From assembly GCA_900258555.1 (NCBI GenBank), contig LT984854.1, positions 391,156 through 455,155 on the forward strand: DNA of 64,000 nt, given 5' to 3'. Positions 17,473-29,958 of the stretch are shown here, piece after piece (the stretch's first letter is position 1; each line of letters begins with the position of its first letter). Both the position numbers and the translations under genes were made by a program. The DNA comes from an uncultured Desulfobacterium sp. Its GTDB lineage: Bacteria; Desulfobacterota; DSM-4660; Desulfatiglandales; Desulfatiglandaceae. The notes under the pieces were generated by a model. That model searched no databases, was not told the origin of the DNA, and saw nothing but the letters and a program-made list of their open reading frames with translations.

Positions 17473-18645
17473 ATGAAAACGGTTCACACTGGCCTTGACC
17501 GCATGGCCGATAGCCATAAAGATATAAAGGGCGCAAGATTGGGTCTGCTTGCCAACCAGGCCTCCTTGAGCCAAGGTCTGGAAACAGCAAAAGATGTAAT
17601 TATAAGACTATTCCCAGGTCAACTAAAGGCCCTCTTCGGCCCGCAGCATGGCTATGGTGGTGAGGACCAGGACAACATGATCGAGACGCGCCACTCCAAA
17701 GACCCCTCATCCAATATCCCGGTATATAGCCTATATTCTGAGACGAGAGAACCCCTCACCCATATGGTGGAAGATATAGACGCGCTCATAATTGACCTCC
17801 AGGATGTCGGCACCAGGGTCTACACCTTTGCCTCCACCATGCTCAATTGCATGAGGTCCATGACAAAATATAAAAAGAAAGTGGTAGTCCTTGACAGGCC
17901 AAATCCCCTGGGTGGCAGGATTGTGGAGGGAAACCTGCTTGATCCCGGCTTGCATTCGTTTGTCGGCCCTTATAAAATTCCCATGCGACACGGCCTTACA
18001 ATGGGCGAAATGGCGCAGATGTTTAACAAGGTGTTTTCCCTGGACTGCGACCTGGAGGTCATACCAATGGGCGGCTGGCGTCGTCACATGCTATGGAATG
18101 AGACAGGTCTGAGATGGCTCATGCCTTCCACAAATATGCCCTCTTTTCTTACCGCCGCTGTCTACCCTGGACAAGTGATATGGGAAGGCACCATGATCTC
18201 AGAGGGGAGAGGGACGTGCCGGCCGTTTGAGATCTTCGGCGCACCCTATCTGGACACGGCCTTAATACTTAAGAGGCTTGCACCTGAGGCAACCCGGGGT
18301 TGTTATCTACAGCAATATTCATTCAGGCCCACATTCAATAAACATCAGGGTGCGCTGTGTAAGGGTTTTATGATACATGTGCTCGATCCGGATTCATATC
18401 ATCCATACTTCACTTCCTTGTGTATCTTAAAGACAATCATGGAAATACATCCAGCGCAATTTAAATGGAAAGAGCCGCCTTACGAATATGAATATCAAAA
18501 GATGCCCATTGATTTGATTCTGGGTGATTCAGCCCTGCGTCAAGGACTTGAATCAGGCGAGGAACCATCTGCCTTAAGGGAAAAATGGCAGGCAGGGCTG
18601 GATGCCTATGTCCGATGGAGGGAACCCTTCCTGCTCTACACATAA
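17473..18645 (+). CDS. DUF1343 / NamZ-like exo-beta-N-acetylmuramidase
   Basis: This protein of about 390 residues belongs to the DUF1343 family, whose studied member NamZ removes terminal N-acetylmuramic acid from peptidoglycan fragments. Family landmarks are GLLANQASL near the start, FGPQHGYGGEDQDNM, DLQDVGTRVYTF, VLDRPNPLGG and WEGTMISEGRGTCRPFE. No signal peptide is evident, so it may act in the cytoplasm or on recycled fragments. The ATG at 17473 gives the family-like start; an upstream in-frame ATG at 17404 would add 23 unconvincing residues. The next gene (thermonuclease) follows closely. Confidence 0.82.
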   Translation: MKTVHTGLDRMADSHKDIKGARLGLLANQASLSQGLETAKDVIIRLFPGQLKALFGPQHGYGGEDQDNMIETRHSKDPSSNIPVYSLYSETREPLTHMVEDIDALIIDLQDVGTRVYTFASTMLNCMRSMTKYKKKVVVLDRPNPLGGRIVEGNLLDPGLHSFVGPYKIPMRHGLTMGEMAQMFNKVFSLDCDLEVIPMGGWRRHMLWNETGLRWLMPSTNMPSFLTAAVYPGQVIWEGTMISEGRGTCRPFEIFGAPYLDTALILKRLAPEATRGCYLQQYSFRPTFNKHQGALCKGFMIHVLDPDSYHPYFTSLCILKTIMEIHPAQFKWKEPPYEYEYQKMPIDLILGDSALRQGLESGEEPSALREKWQAGLDAYVRWREPFLLYT

Positions 18646-18658
18646 TAAAACCCGGACC

Positions 18659-19273
18659 ATGATCAAGCCTTCACGACCATTGTTGCTCCTTATCCTGGCG
18701 GTCTGCCTGGCTCTAGGCAATGCTGTCCGCCACAGGGTAAAGTATGTATATGATGGAGACACGGTGCAGCTTGAAAACGGTCAGCGCCTGAGATACCTGG
18801 GGATTAACGCGCCGGAGGTCCGCCACGGGGACCGAAAAGCGGAGCACATGGCCGACGCCGCGCGCAACTTAAACCGTGAACTTGTATTAAATGCGAAAGT
18901 CAGCCTGGAGTACGACAAAAGAAGAAAAGACCGTTACGGTCGTCTGCTGGCCTATGTATTTCTCGAGAACGGAGAGACGGTTAACAACATACTCATCCAA
19001 AAGGGGCTTGCCCATGTGATGATTAATGATGAAGACATCAAATACAGGGCTCTTCTCCTGGCCAGTCAGAGGACAGCCATAGAAAACAGGATCGGAATCT
19101 GGCGGGAATTATTGAAAACAGATCAGAATTCATATCTGGGAAATAGGGCCTCACACAGGTTTCACAAAAAAACTTGCAGGTTTTCAAAAGAGATTAAGAA
19201 AATAGTCTGGTTCAAGTCGCGTCGAGACGCTTACTGGGAAGGCTACAGCCCATGCAGGCAATGTAACCCTTGA
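18659..19273 (+). CDS. Thermonuclease-family (SNase) nuclease with C-terminal Cys/His module
   Basis: This exported nuclease-like protein of about 204 residues begins with a signal peptide (RPLLLLILAVCLALG). The staphylococcal nuclease fold follows, with YDGDTVQL, RYLGINAPEVRHG (catalytic Arg and acidic residues) and RYGRLLAYVFLENG. After residue 155 comes a small extra module with KKTCRF and a final CRQC, likely to bind zinc as in other SNase-plus-finger proteins. The ATG at 18659 is preferred because it gives an intact signal peptide and does not overlap the preceding gene. Confidence 0.8.
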   Translation: MIKPSRPLLLLILAVCLALGNAVRHRVKYVYDGDTVQLENGQRLRYLGINAPEVRHGDRKAEHMADAARNLNRELVLNAKVSLEYDKRRKDRYGRLLAYVFLENGETVNNILIQKGLAHVMINDEDIKYRALLLASQRTAIENRIGIWRELLKTDQNSYLGNRASHRFHKKTCRFSKEIKKIVWFKSRRDAYWEGYSPCRQCNP

Positions 19274-19277
19274 GATG

Positions 19278-20447
19278 CTATATATATCGCGTCACACGCC
19301 TGTCATTGTAAATGTTGTTGGAAATGACGATCTTTTGTATCTCAGATGAGCCCTCATATATAGTGAATACCCTGGCATCCCTGTAAAACCGTTCTACGGG
19401 ATATTCTCTGGTGTAACCATAGCCGCCGTGGATCTGTAAGGCCTTTGCCGTAATCCTGTTGGCCATCTCAGAGGCATAGAGCTTTGCCATTGATGCCGTA
19501 GTGGTAAAATTTTCTCCCCTGTCTTTCATGCCCGCAGCAGAAAGGGTCAACTGCCTTGCAGCCTCGATTTCCGTGGCCATCTCGGCTATCATCCACCGAA
19601 GACCCTGAAACTTTGAAAGCGGCTGGCCGAACTGGAACCTTGACGACGAATACCTGACTGCTGCATCCAACGCGGCCTGGGCCACGCCTATTGACTGCGC
19701 GGCAATTCCGATCCGGCCGCCATCCAAGGCCTTCATGGCAATGCCAAAGCCCTCGCCTTCTCTTCCAAGCATTTGGTCAGCAGGAACGCGACAATCTTCA
19801 AATATGAGATCCGTTGTATCAGAGGCACGCAGCCCAAGCTTCTCCTCCTCTCTTCCCACAGCAAGTCCAGGTGTTTTCTTAGGCACAATAAATGCACTGA
19901 TGCCCTGGTGACGCTTAGATGGATCTGTCTTTGCAGTGACGATTACCACCCCGGAATTCTTACCGGAGGTGATGAAGCGTTTGGTCCCGTTTATGACAAA
20001 ATGGTCGCCTTCCCTGACTGCCGTTGCAGACTGACCGAGCGGATCAGAGCCTGCCTGAGGTTCTGTCAGGCCGAAGGCGCCGATGATATCCCCTGCTGCA
20101 AGAGGCTTTAAGAACCGCTCCTTTTGTCCTTCCGTACCGAATCTATACAGGCTTTCGCAGATAATGGAATTCTGCACTGACATCACAACCGCGGTAGAGG
20201 CGCAGGAATAGGCGATCTCGGAAAGCGCCAGAACATAGGCGACGGTGTCCGCCCCAGAGCCGTTATACTCAAACGGAATCATCATCCCCATCAGACCAAG
20301 GGCGCCCATTTGCCTTAGTATCGCCGCGGGAAATTCTCGATTTCGGTCCCTTACCGCGGCATCAGCGGCAACGACATCCCTGGAAAACTGCCTGACCATG
20401 CTCATGATCATCCGTTGCTCGCCGGTAAACTGTTCTGTTATGTCCAT
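19278..20447 (-). CDS. Acyl-CoA dehydrogenase
   Basis: This FAD enzyme of about 389 residues introduces the alpha-beta double bond into acyl-CoA esters. Signatures are AFGLTEPQAGSDP, the ITSGKNSGV segment, QIHGGYGYTREYPVERFYRD and IYEGSSEIQ, whose Glu is the usual catalytic base position. It is full length for the short/medium-chain group. The ATG at 20447 is chosen as the family-like start (MDITEQFTGEQ); an upstream start would add 22 unrelated residues. It ends 4 bases from the convergent nuclease gene. Chain-length specificity cannot be read. Confidence 0.9.
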   Translation of the reverse strand: MDITEQFTGEQRMIMSMVRQFSRDVVAADAAVRDRNREFPAAILRQMGALGLMGMMIPFEYNGSGADTVAYVLALSEIAYSCASTAVVMSVQNSIICESLYRFGTEGQKERFLKPLAAGDIIGAFGLTEPQAGSDPLGQSATAVREGDHFVINGTKRFITSGKNSGVVIVTAKTDPSKRHQGISAFIVPKKTPGLAVGREEEKLGLRASDTTDLIFEDCRVPADQMLGREGEGFGIAMKALDGGRIGIAAQSIGVAQAALDAAVRYSSSRFQFGQPLSKFQGLRWMIAEMATEIEAARQLTLSAAGMKDRGENFTTTASMAKLYASEMANRITAKALQIHGGYGYTREYPVERFYRDARVFTIYEGSSEIQKIVISNNIYNDRRVTRYI

Positions 20448-20563
20448 TTTCTTACCATACAATGAGAGTTGATGCTTCGGCCTCCATTCAGCCTTAAACA
20501 TGGCCGGAATCATTGTTATCCAGGGACATAGATGTTGTCAAACAAAGACATGCCTATGGTCTC

Positions 20564-20592
20564 TTGACATGCTGAACGACTTGGCATAAAGT
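20564..20592 (+). promoter_or_regulatory. Sigma-70-type promoter before the DegT aminotransferase gene
   Basis: TTGACA (20564-20569), a 17-base spacer and TAAAGT (20587-20592) face rightward about 100 bases before the aminotransferase start. The -35 is perfect and the -10 matches four of six positions. Confidence 0.5.
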
Positions 20593-20694
20593 CGGGAATC
20601 AGTCCGCTAACGACAGGATCCCTTCGGTTTCATTCCGGATTCTGATTTCTGGCTTGTAATTATCTACAATTAACCCACAAGTGAAAGGCGTAAC

Positions 20695-21855
20695 ATGCAA
20701 TTTATTGACCTTCCTACACAGCAAAAGAAGATACGCAGCAAAATTGAAGACAACATCAGGGCGGTCCTGGATCACGGCCAGTATATCATGGGGCCGGAAA
20801 TAGGAGCACTGGAAACAAGGCTTGCTGACTATGTGGGCGCAGGACATGCTATCGGCTGCGCCTCGGGAACGGACGCCCTGTTGCTCGCCCTTATGGCATA
20901 TGATGTGGGACCGGGCGACGCAATCATAACCACGCCATTTACTTTTATAGCCACTGCAGAGGTGATAAGCCTGCTGGGGGCGACACCTGTCTTTGCCGAT
21001 ATTGATCCAAAGACCTATAATATTGATCCTATAAGACTTGAAAAAACCATCATGGCCCTGATTTCAGAAGGAAGCCCTGATATTCCCATACCCCAGCCGC
21101 TGATAATGAATGCCCCTAAACCAAAAGGCATCATTGCGGTTGATCTCTTTGGTCTACCTGCTGATTACGACAGAATTAATGCCATTGCGGCCGAACACGG
21201 CCTTTTTGTCATTGAAGATGCGGCCCAGTCATTCGGGGCCGTTTATAGGGGCAAGAGGTCATGCTCATTGGGCAATATCTCCTGCACCTCTTTTTTCCCC
21301 GCAAAACCCCTGGGCGGTTATGGTGACGGCGGGATGTGCTTTACCAATGATTCCGGACTGGACGAGATCATGCGTTCCCTAAGGGTCCACGGTCAGGGAA
21401 GAGACAAGTATGACAATGTCCGCATAGGAATAAACGGCAGGCTGGACACCCTTCAGGCGGCAATACTGCTCGCCAAGTTCGATATATTTGATGAAGAGAT
21501 CGCCCTGCGCCAGGAGGTTGCAGGTCTTTACAACAGATACTTTGAAGCGACCGGTGTGCTCACAGCCCCTTATGTGCCTTCCGACTGTCAGTCTGCATGG
21601 GCGCAGTACTCCTTGCTTTCAAAGGACAGTCAATCCAGGACGATGTATCAGGAGAAACTAAAAAAGGAAGGCGTCCCAACCGCGATCTATTACCCAAAGC
21701 CCTTGCACCTTCAGGAGGCTTTTGCACATCTTGGCTACAAGCAGGGGGCATTTCCTGTTACAGAGGACTGCGCTTCACGGATCTTCAGCCTGCCCATGCA
21801 TCCGTATCTAACAACGAAGGATCAGGAAAGGATCTGCAAGGCGTGTATTTCCTGA
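20695..21855 (+). CDS. DegT/DnrJ/EryC1/StrS-family sugar aminotransferase
   Basis: This 386-residue PLP enzyme probably aminates a keto-sugar nucleotide for surface polysaccharide synthesis. The start (IDLPTQQKKIRSKIEDNI) and GHAIGCASGTDALLLAL are typical. The PLP-contact FVIEDAAQSFGA and the Schiff-base lysine in FFPAKPLGGYGDGG are present, as is the ARxRxHGQG-like stretch (SLRVHGQGRDKYD). Length is normal. The genes around it are not a sugar cluster; only the family 2 glycosyltransferase 10 kb away is related. The exact sugar is unknown. Confidence 0.88.
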   Translation: MQFIDLPTQQKKIRSKIEDNIRAVLDHGQYIMGPEIGALETRLADYVGAGHAIGCASGTDALLLALMAYDVGPGDAIITTPFTFIATAEVISLLGATPVFADIDPKTYNIDPIRLEKTIMALISEGSPDIPIPQPLIMNAPKPKGIIAVDLFGLPADYDRINAIAAEHGLFVIEDAAQSFGAVYRGKRSCSLGNISCTSFFPAKPLGGYGDGGMCFTNDSGLDEIMRSLRVHGQGRDKYDNVRIGINGRLDTLQAAILLAKFDIFDEEIALRQEVAGLYNRYFEATGVLTAPYVPSDCQSAWAQYSLLSKDSQSRTMYQEKLKKEGVPTAIYYPKPLHLQEAFAHLGYKQGAFPVTEDCASRIFSLPMHPYLTTKDQERICKACIS

Positions 21856-21869
21856 GCAAAAAACCGACC

Positions 21870-22046
21870 TCATTTTTCACTGTAAAAAGACCTCAGATAG
21901 TTTTCGTCCTTTGGAGACAGGTTGAACTTGAGGGCTGCCTTTTCGATCAGCGAAAATACTGATGCATTTTCATCCTCTTGCTTTATTTCGGAGATCCATT
22001 TCACCGCCTGTCGGATCTTTTCTCCTTCCGGTATGATTGTAGCCAT
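21870..22046 (-). CDS. Small conserved-looking 58-residue protein
   Basis: This short reading frame starts MATIIPEGEKIRQAVKWI and ends near LSPKDENYLRSFYSEK. It has a good ribosome site (AGGAG about 7 bases before the ATG), native codon use and a soluble, helical, charged composition. It follows birA in the same leftward run, 32 bases after that gene's stop. I recall similar small proteins in sulfate reducers but know no function. It is unrelated to the reading frame on the opposite strand. Confidence 0.65.
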   Translation of the reverse strand: MATIIPEGEKIRQAVKWISEIKQEDENASVFSLIEKAALKFNLSPKDENYLRSFYSEK

Positions 22047-22078
22047 ATATGAACTCCTATTTAAAAGGCCTTTCCCTT

Positions 22079-22897
22079 TCAGGCATGGTTTATCACGGAA
22101 ACATCGCCGTTTAAAACCCTGTGTTCCACCCCTCGGTCATCCAGGACAATCAGTGCCCCTTTCCGATCTATCCTTATGGCCTTTCCCTTTACCCTTTCGC
22201 CGGCCATCTCAATTTCAACCTTATTGTTGAAAAGCATTGATCGCCTGTTCCATGCCTCATATACTTCATTAAGGTCAGAGAGTTTACCGTCCTGATAAAA
22301 TGAATCAAATCTTTTTAATAATTCGATCAACAACCATTCCCTGTCAACATACCTGCCGGAGGCCTCCAAAAGACTTGTTGTCTCATAGAGGACAGGTACA
22401 TCATCCGCAGGCCTCCAGTTGACATTAAGTCCTAGCCCCAGGATCATATAATCCACAAAAGGGCCGCTGACCGAAAATTCTGTCAGGATTCCCCCCAGTT
22501 TTTTTCCTTCAAGGTAGAGGTCATTTGGCCATTTTATCATTACCCTTAAATCGCACACCGCTTCTGCCGCATAGGAGACGGCAAGGGCAAAGGCCATTGT
22601 GAGCGAAAAGGCGTCCTCCGCGGGCACCTGCGGCCGGATCAGGACCGACAGCAGGAGATTGACATTACCTTCTGAAAGCCAACTCCTCCCCATCCTTCCC
22701 CGGCCCTGACTCTGCTGTTCTGCAACTACAACCGTATTGTCAGGCGCGCCGTTGGCAGCAAGGGACTTGGTTATTGCATTTGTAGATCCGATGGTGTCAT
22801 ACCATAAGAGGTTTCCAGCAAAAGGGGAGGCCCCCAACTTGCTGCTAATATAGTCCGTTTGAAGGGGTTGTCTTTCCAACTCTTTTGGCTTCCTCAT
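22079..22897 (-). CDS. birA: Biotin--[acetyl-CoA-carboxylase] ligase
   Basis: This 272-residue enzyme activates biotin with ATP and attaches it to carboxylase carrier proteins. Present are DTIGSTNAITKS, the biotinyl-AMP loop GRGRMGRSW, IKWPNDLYLEGKKLGGIL and LGLGLNVN, followed by a short SH3-like C-terminal domain. It lacks the N-terminal DNA-binding domain of Escherichia BirA, so it should be a monofunctional ligase without repressor activity. Its start overlaps the last base of the gpsA stop codon, so the two are translationally coupled. Confidence 0.92.
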   Translation of the reverse strand: MRKPKELERQPLQTDYISSKLGASPFAGNLLWYDTIGSTNAITKSLAANGAPDNTVVVAEQQSQGRGRMGRSWLSEGNVNLLLSVLIRPQVPAEDAFSLTMAFALAVSYAAEAVCDLRVMIKWPNDLYLEGKKLGGILTEFSVSGPFVDYMILGLGLNVNWRPADDVPVLYETTSLLEASGRYVDREWLLIELLKRFDSFYQDGKLSDLNEVYEAWNRRSMLFNNKVEIEMAGERVKGKAIRIDRKGALIVLDDRGVEHRVLNGDVSVINHA

Positions 22898-23931
22898 CAG
22901 TGTTCGAGTTCCGCCTTAAGCCCCCTGCTCATCAATTCCTTGACAGCCTCTTTCGGATTCTTCCCCTCGTATAGTATCTGATAGACCTGGGTTGTTATGG
23001 GCATATCCACACCCATTTTTTTTGCCAGTTCATAGGTAGACCTGGCTGTCTTGATCCCCTCCGCCACCATTGTCATCCCATGGGTGATTTCATCAATACT
23101 TCTGCCTCTACCAATCTCAAGACCTACGGTCCTGTTTCTGCTCAAATCCCCGGTGCACGTAAGCACCAGATCTCCCATCCCTGCAAGACCTGCAAATGTA
23201 TGCGGATTCGCCCCCATGGCGACACCCAGCCGGGTTATCTCTGCCAGGCCCCTTGTTATCAATGCGGCCCTTGCATTGAGTCCGAATTTCAGTCCGTCCG
23301 CAGCGCCCGCCGCAATGGCGATAACATTCTTAAGCGCTCCGCCCAGTTCAACACCGATTACATCCCGACTGACATACACACGGAAAAAATCCGTATTGAA
23401 CAGCCTCTGCAACCTCTCTGCATGTTGTATATCAGGGCAGGCGACAGTAACAGCCGTAGGCAGTTTCCTGCTGACCTCCTTGGCAAAGCTGGGGCCATCA
23501 ATGCAGGCAAAATCTTTCATATACATTTCCGGTAGTATACTTGCGGTTACCTGCGACATCACCATCAAAGACTGGTTTTCTATTCCCTTTGTGGCGGATA
23601 TGATGGACATATTCTCCTGCATATGAGGCTTGAGATCCATCAGGACCTGCCTGAAGACATGAGAGGGAACCACCATCAGCACAAGCTCGCGGCCGTCCAA
23701 TGCATCTTGAAAGGTTCTTACCGGTTTTAAACGCTCATCCAACAACACATCAGGCAGAAAGACCTTGTTAATATGAGCTTCTTGGATCTGATTAAACACC
23801 TCTTCTTCCCTGACCCAAAGGTTTACATCCACCCCCTTTTGGGCCAGGAGATTGGCAAGAGCTGTCCCCCAGCTTCCCGCACCTATTACCGCCACTGTTG
23901 ATATTTCATCTGTTGTCACAGGATTCCTCAT
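22897..23931 (-). CDS. gpsA: NAD(P)H-dependent glycerol-3-phosphate dehydrogenase
   Basis: This 344-residue enzyme reduces dihydroxyacetone phosphate to sn-glycerol 3-phosphate for phospholipid synthesis. Motifs are VAVIGAGSWGTALANLL (nucleotide binding), GPSFAKEVSRKLPTAV, the catalytic lysine in GALKNVIAIAAG and TCTGDLSRNRTVG. Length is typical. It follows gyrA by 16 bases and is coupled to birA, so both appear to ride on the dnaA-dnaN-gyrB-gyrA transcription direction. Confidence 0.95.
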   Translation of the reverse strand: MRNPVTTDEISTVAVIGAGSWGTALANLLAQKGVDVNLWVREEEVFNQIQEAHINKVFLPDVLLDERLKPVRTFQDALDGRELVLMVVPSHVFRQVLMDLKPHMQENMSIISATKGIENQSLMVMSQVTASILPEMYMKDFACIDGPSFAKEVSRKLPTAVTVACPDIQHAERLQRLFNTDFFRVYVSRDVIGVELGGALKNVIAIAAGAADGLKFGLNARAALITRGLAEITRLGVAMGANPHTFAGLAGMGDLVLTCTGDLSRNRTVGLEIGRGRSIDEITHGMTMVAEGIKTARSTYELAKKMGVDMPITTQVYQILYEGKNPKEAVKELMSRGLKAELEH

Positions 23932-23947
23932 TGAACCGAATATACAC

Positions 23948-26377
23948 CTAATCTTCCTCCATCACCTTTGCTACTCCAATGACCTTTTCGCCCTGCCCGA
24001 GATTTATAAGTTTAACGCCCTGGGTATTGCGACCTATTATGGAGATATCTGCAACCCGCAACCTTATTATCTTTCCCTGATCTGTAATGATCATCAATTG
24101 ATCAACCTGAGATACCTGGCAGGAATAGACTATAAGGCCGTTTCTCTCTGTAGTCTTTATAGTCAATATCCCTTTGCCGCCCCTGGTCTGCCGCCGGTAT
24201 TCATCTGTATTAGTCCTTTTACCGTATCCATTTTGAGTAACAGTCAAAATTGTTGCGCCTTCTCCGCTGTCAAGGACCTCAAGGCCTACAACTGAATTTC
24301 CGGGCTCAAGCCTTATTCCGATATTACCTGTCGCAACCCTGCCCATGTTTCTTAATTCAGATTCATGGAACCTGATGGATTTACCGTCTTTTGTGGAAAG
24401 AAATATATCCTGTTCACCGTTTGAAATACGCACTGCAATCAACTCATCATCCTCTCTGATATTGAGTGCAATAATGCCAGCGGATCTCGGATGGCTGAAA
24501 GACGCAAGGTCTGTCTTTTTAATCAGCCCGTTCTTGGTCGCCATTACCACATATCTTTCCTGTTCAAAATCCCTCACAGATAATGTGGCGGCCACGCGTT
24601 CCCCATTTTTTAGATCCAGCAGATTTACAATGGCCTTGCCCCTGGATATGCGGCTCCCCTCCGGGATTTCATGCACCTTTTTCCAATAGACGCGGCCCAA
24701 ACTGGTAAAGAAAAGCAGGTAGTCATGAGAGGAGGCGACAAACAAAAGCTCGATAAAATCCTCTTCTTTGGGTCTGGCCCCTGTCAAACCCTTTCCGCCC
24801 CGGCGCTGTGCCCTATAGAGGCTGACAGGATTTCTCTTTATGTAGCCCTCATGGCTGAAGGTTACCACCATATCTTCTTCGGCGATCAGATCTTCAACAT
24901 CAATGTCTTCCACGTCTTCGATGATCTCTGTCCTGCGTTCATCTCCGTATTGTTCCTGCACCAGTTTTATCTCATCCTTTATTATCTGAAGGACCAAAGC
25001 CGGGTTTTCTATAATCTCCTTGAATCTGGCAATGTCCTTTATCAGATCCCGGTGTTCGCTGTTGATCTTTTCTCGCTCAAGGCCGGTCAACCTCTGCAGC
25101 CTCATTTCCAATATTGCCTGGGCCTGTATATCAGATAAGGTAAATTCATTTATCAGCCTGCTTTTTGCCTCCTTGGGATCGGGCGAGGTTCTGATCAACT
25201 CGATTACATCGTCAAGAAAATCAAGGGCCTTTTTGAGTCCTTCAAGGATATGTGCCCGTTCTTCCGCCTTTTTAAGGTCGTAGATTGTCCTTCGTATTAC
25301 AATCTCGCGGCGGTGATATATAAACTGTTGGAGGATATCCTTTAAAGTGAGGACCTGAGGACGACCGTTTACAATGGCGAGCAATATTATCCCGAATGAA
25401 GTCTCCATTTGGGTGAACTTGTAAAGGTTATTGAGGATCACCATTGCAACTGCGTCTCGTTTGACCTCTATTACAATCCTCATTCCTTCTCTGTCGGATT
25501 CGTCCCTGATCTCGGAAATACCATCTATCTTTTTTTCCTGAACCAGTTCGCCGAATCTCTCAAGGAGTCTGGTCTTGTTTACCTGATAGGGAATCTCAGA
25601 TATAATAATTTTTTCTTTATTATTTGCGAGCTTCTCAATAAAGGCCCTTCCTCTTATTCGTATAATACCCCTTCCTGTTGTATAGGCCTCTTGAATTCCC
25701 CTCCTTCCAATAATAAAACCTGCGGTTGGAAAATCAGGTCCGGCTATATCCCTCATCAGCTCTGTTATACTACTATCAGGATTATCAATAAAATTCCTGA
25801 TTGCGTTACACACCTCTGTCAGATTGTGGGGCGGTATATTTGTCGCCATGCCGACCGCTATACCGGATGAGCCGTTTAATAGGAGATTAGGGATAGTAGT
25901 AGGCAGCAATACAGGCTCAAGGAGTGATCCGTCGTAGGTAGGTATGAAATCAACAGTCTCCTTTTCCAGATCAGACAGGAAATCCTGTGCAAGCCTGGTC
26001 ATCCTGACCTCTGTATACCTCATCGCAGCCGGAGGATCACCGTCAACAGAGCCGAAATTTCCCTGCCCGTCCACCAATTGATATCTCATGGAGAAATCCT
26101 GGGCCATTCTGACTATCGTATCATATACAGCCGTATCTCCATGGGGATGGTATTTACCTATAACATCGCCGACAACCCTGGCTGATTTTTTAAAGGACTT
26201 GTTAAAATAATTTTTAAGCTCATGCATGGCGAAAAGCACACGCCTGTGCACAGGCTTGAGCCCGTCTCTGACATCAGGGAGAGCCCTGCCCACGATCACG
26301 CTCATGGAGTATTCGAGATAAGACTTCTTCATCTCTTCTTCTATGCTTACAGAAGCATTATTCAGGTCCAGAATCAT
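23948..26377 (-). CDS. gyrA: DNA gyrase subunit A
   Basis: This 809-residue subunit cuts and rejoins DNA in gyrase. The active-site region [15 protein letters not shown] carries the catalytic Tyr near residue 121. The quinolone-determining region ([17 protein letters not shown]) is normal. The C-terminal DNA-wrapping domain includes a GyrA box, QRRGGKG, which marks it as true gyrase rather than topoisomerase IV. It follows gyrB in the leftward dnaA-dnaN-gyrB-gyrA order common near bacterial origins. Confidence 0.97.
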   Translation of the reverse strand: MILDLNNASVSIEEEMKKSYLEYSMSVIVGRALPDVRDGLKPVHRRVLFAMHELKNYFNKSFKKSARVVGDVIGKYHPHGDTAVYDTIVRMAQDFSMRYQLVDGQGNFGSVDGDPPAAMRYTEVRMTRLAQDFLSDLEKETVDFIPTYDGSLLEPVLLPTTIPNLLLNGSSGIAVGMATNIPPHNLTEVCNAIRNFIDNPDSSITELMRDIAGPDFPTAGFIIGRRGIQEAYTTGRGIIRIRGRAFIEKLANNKEKIIISEIPYQVNKTRLLERFGELVQEKKIDGISEIRDESDREGMRIVIEVKRDAVAMVILNNLYKFTQMETSFGIILLAIVNGRPQVLTLKDILQQFIYHRREIVIRRTIYDLKKAEERAHILEGLKKALDFLDDVIELIRTSPDPKEAKSRLINEFTLSDIQAQAILEMRLQRLTGLEREKINSEHRDLIKDIARFKEIIENPALVLQIIKDEIKLVQEQYGDERRTEIIEDVEDIDVEDLIAEEDMVVTFSHEGYIKRNPVSLYRAQRRGGKGLTGARPKEEDFIELLFVASSHDYLLFFTSLGRVYWKKVHEIPEGSRISRGKAIVNLLDLKNGERVAATLSVRDFEQERYVVMATKNGLIKKTDLASFSHPRSAGIIALNIREDDELIAVRISNGEQDIFLSTKDGKSIRFHESELRNMGRVATGNIGIRLEPGNSVVGLEVLDSGEGATILTVTQNGYGKRTNTDEYRRQTRGGKGILTIKTTERNGLIVYSCQVSQVDQLMIITDQGKIIRLRVADISIIGRNTQGVKLINLGQGEKVIGVAKVMEED

Positions 26378-26420
26378 TCTTGCTCTCCGGTTATATTATC
26401 CATTAAATCATACGTAAACA

Positions 26421-28832
<2,412 letters not shown>

Positions 28833-28842
28833 TTAATAAAAC

Positions 28843-29958
28843 TTATATTGTCATGGGCATTAGCAGACCGAGAAAACCGTTGTCCGCATCCCCCTTAATT
28901 ATGGTGGGTCTTTTTCTTTCGGCAAACGACAAATGAACTGTATCGCTTTCCATTGACTGTATCATCTCAATAAAATACTGCGGATTAAACCCCACCTCTC
29001 TCCTTTCGCCATTGTATGACACATCCATTTTTTCCTGAGCATCTCCCAGGTCAGGGTTGGTTGAAACCAGTTCCATGGAATCATCTTCAAGGATAATTTT
29101 TACAGCCCTGTATCTGTCATTAGTCAAGATCAACATCCTTCTCATTGCCTCTAAAAGAGATATCCTGTCTACATCTATGACAAATTCTTCATGTTCAGGG
29201 ATAACTGCTTGATAGTCTGGAAATTTTGTCTCCAGCAAACGCACGACAAGAAGGCTGTTTTCTCTCTTTGCAACGCAATGATTTGCCTTAAAACCTATCT
29301 GGATATGTCCCCCTTCAATGCCCATTTTATTTAATTCCAGCATGCCCTTTTTAGGAATCATTATTCCATCACCAAGTTCCAGAGTTTCAAGACCCTCAAC
29401 CGCCTTGTCAACCATTGACAAACGATGTCCGTCGGTTGCGACAAATCTTAAAACCTGATTGCCGTCAATATCCACTTTCTGTACAAATACCCCGGAAAGC
29501 TTAAAACCGGAATCCTCTCTTGTTACGGAATAAACCGTCTTATTTATCATCTCTCTAAGTATCTCGCCTTCTATCTGCACCATGGAAACCCCTTCAGGTT
29601 CGGCAAATACAGGGTACTCATCCGCAGGCAGGCATGCCAGATTGAATCGAGCCACACTGTCTGATATAAAAATCCAATTATTTTCCTTTTCTTTTATATG
29701 AATATTTGGTGCTTTACTTTCCTTTAGAATCTCAAATAATTTTCTAGCAGATATTGTAACGCTTCCCTCCTCAATAACCTCGGCAGGCAATATCTGCTGA
29801 AAACCCAGTTCCAGATCGGTAGCCGAAACATGGACTGCAGAAGGACCTACTGAAAGTAAAATTGTTGAAAGGATGGGCATTGTGCTTTTTCTTTCAGTAA
29901 TGCTTTGAACTTTTGATACACATTTATAGAGTTCTTCTCGATCAATTTTTACTTCCAT
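28843..29958 (-). CDS. dnaN: DNA polymerase III beta subunit (sliding clamp)
   Basis: This 371-residue ring-forming processivity clamp is made of three similar domains. Recognisable parts are the start KIDREELYKCVSKVQSIT, ISARKLFEILKE, RFVATDGHRLSMVDK and the C-terminal FLGLLMPMTI, which fits the usual ending (..YVIMPMRL-type). A GGAGG site precedes the ATG. It lies between dnaA and gyrB, leftward, in the standard origin order. Confidence 0.95.
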   Translation of the reverse strand: MEVKIDREELYKCVSKVQSITERKSTMPILSTILLSVGPSAVHVSATDLELGFQQILPAEVIEEGSVTISARKLFEILKESKAPNIHIKEKENNWIFISDSVARFNLACLPADEYPVFAEPEGVSMVQIEGEILREMINKTVYSVTREDSGFKLSGVFVQKVDIDGNQVLRFVATDGHRLSMVDKAVEGLETLELGDGIMIPKKGMLELNKMGIEGGHIQIGFKANHCVAKRENSLLVVRLLETKFPDYQAVIPEHEEFVIDVDRISLLEAMRRMLILTNDRYRAVKIILEDDSMELVSTNPDLGDAQEKMDVSYNGERREVGFNPQYFIEMIQSMESDTVHLSFAERKRPTIIKGDADNGFLGLLMPMTI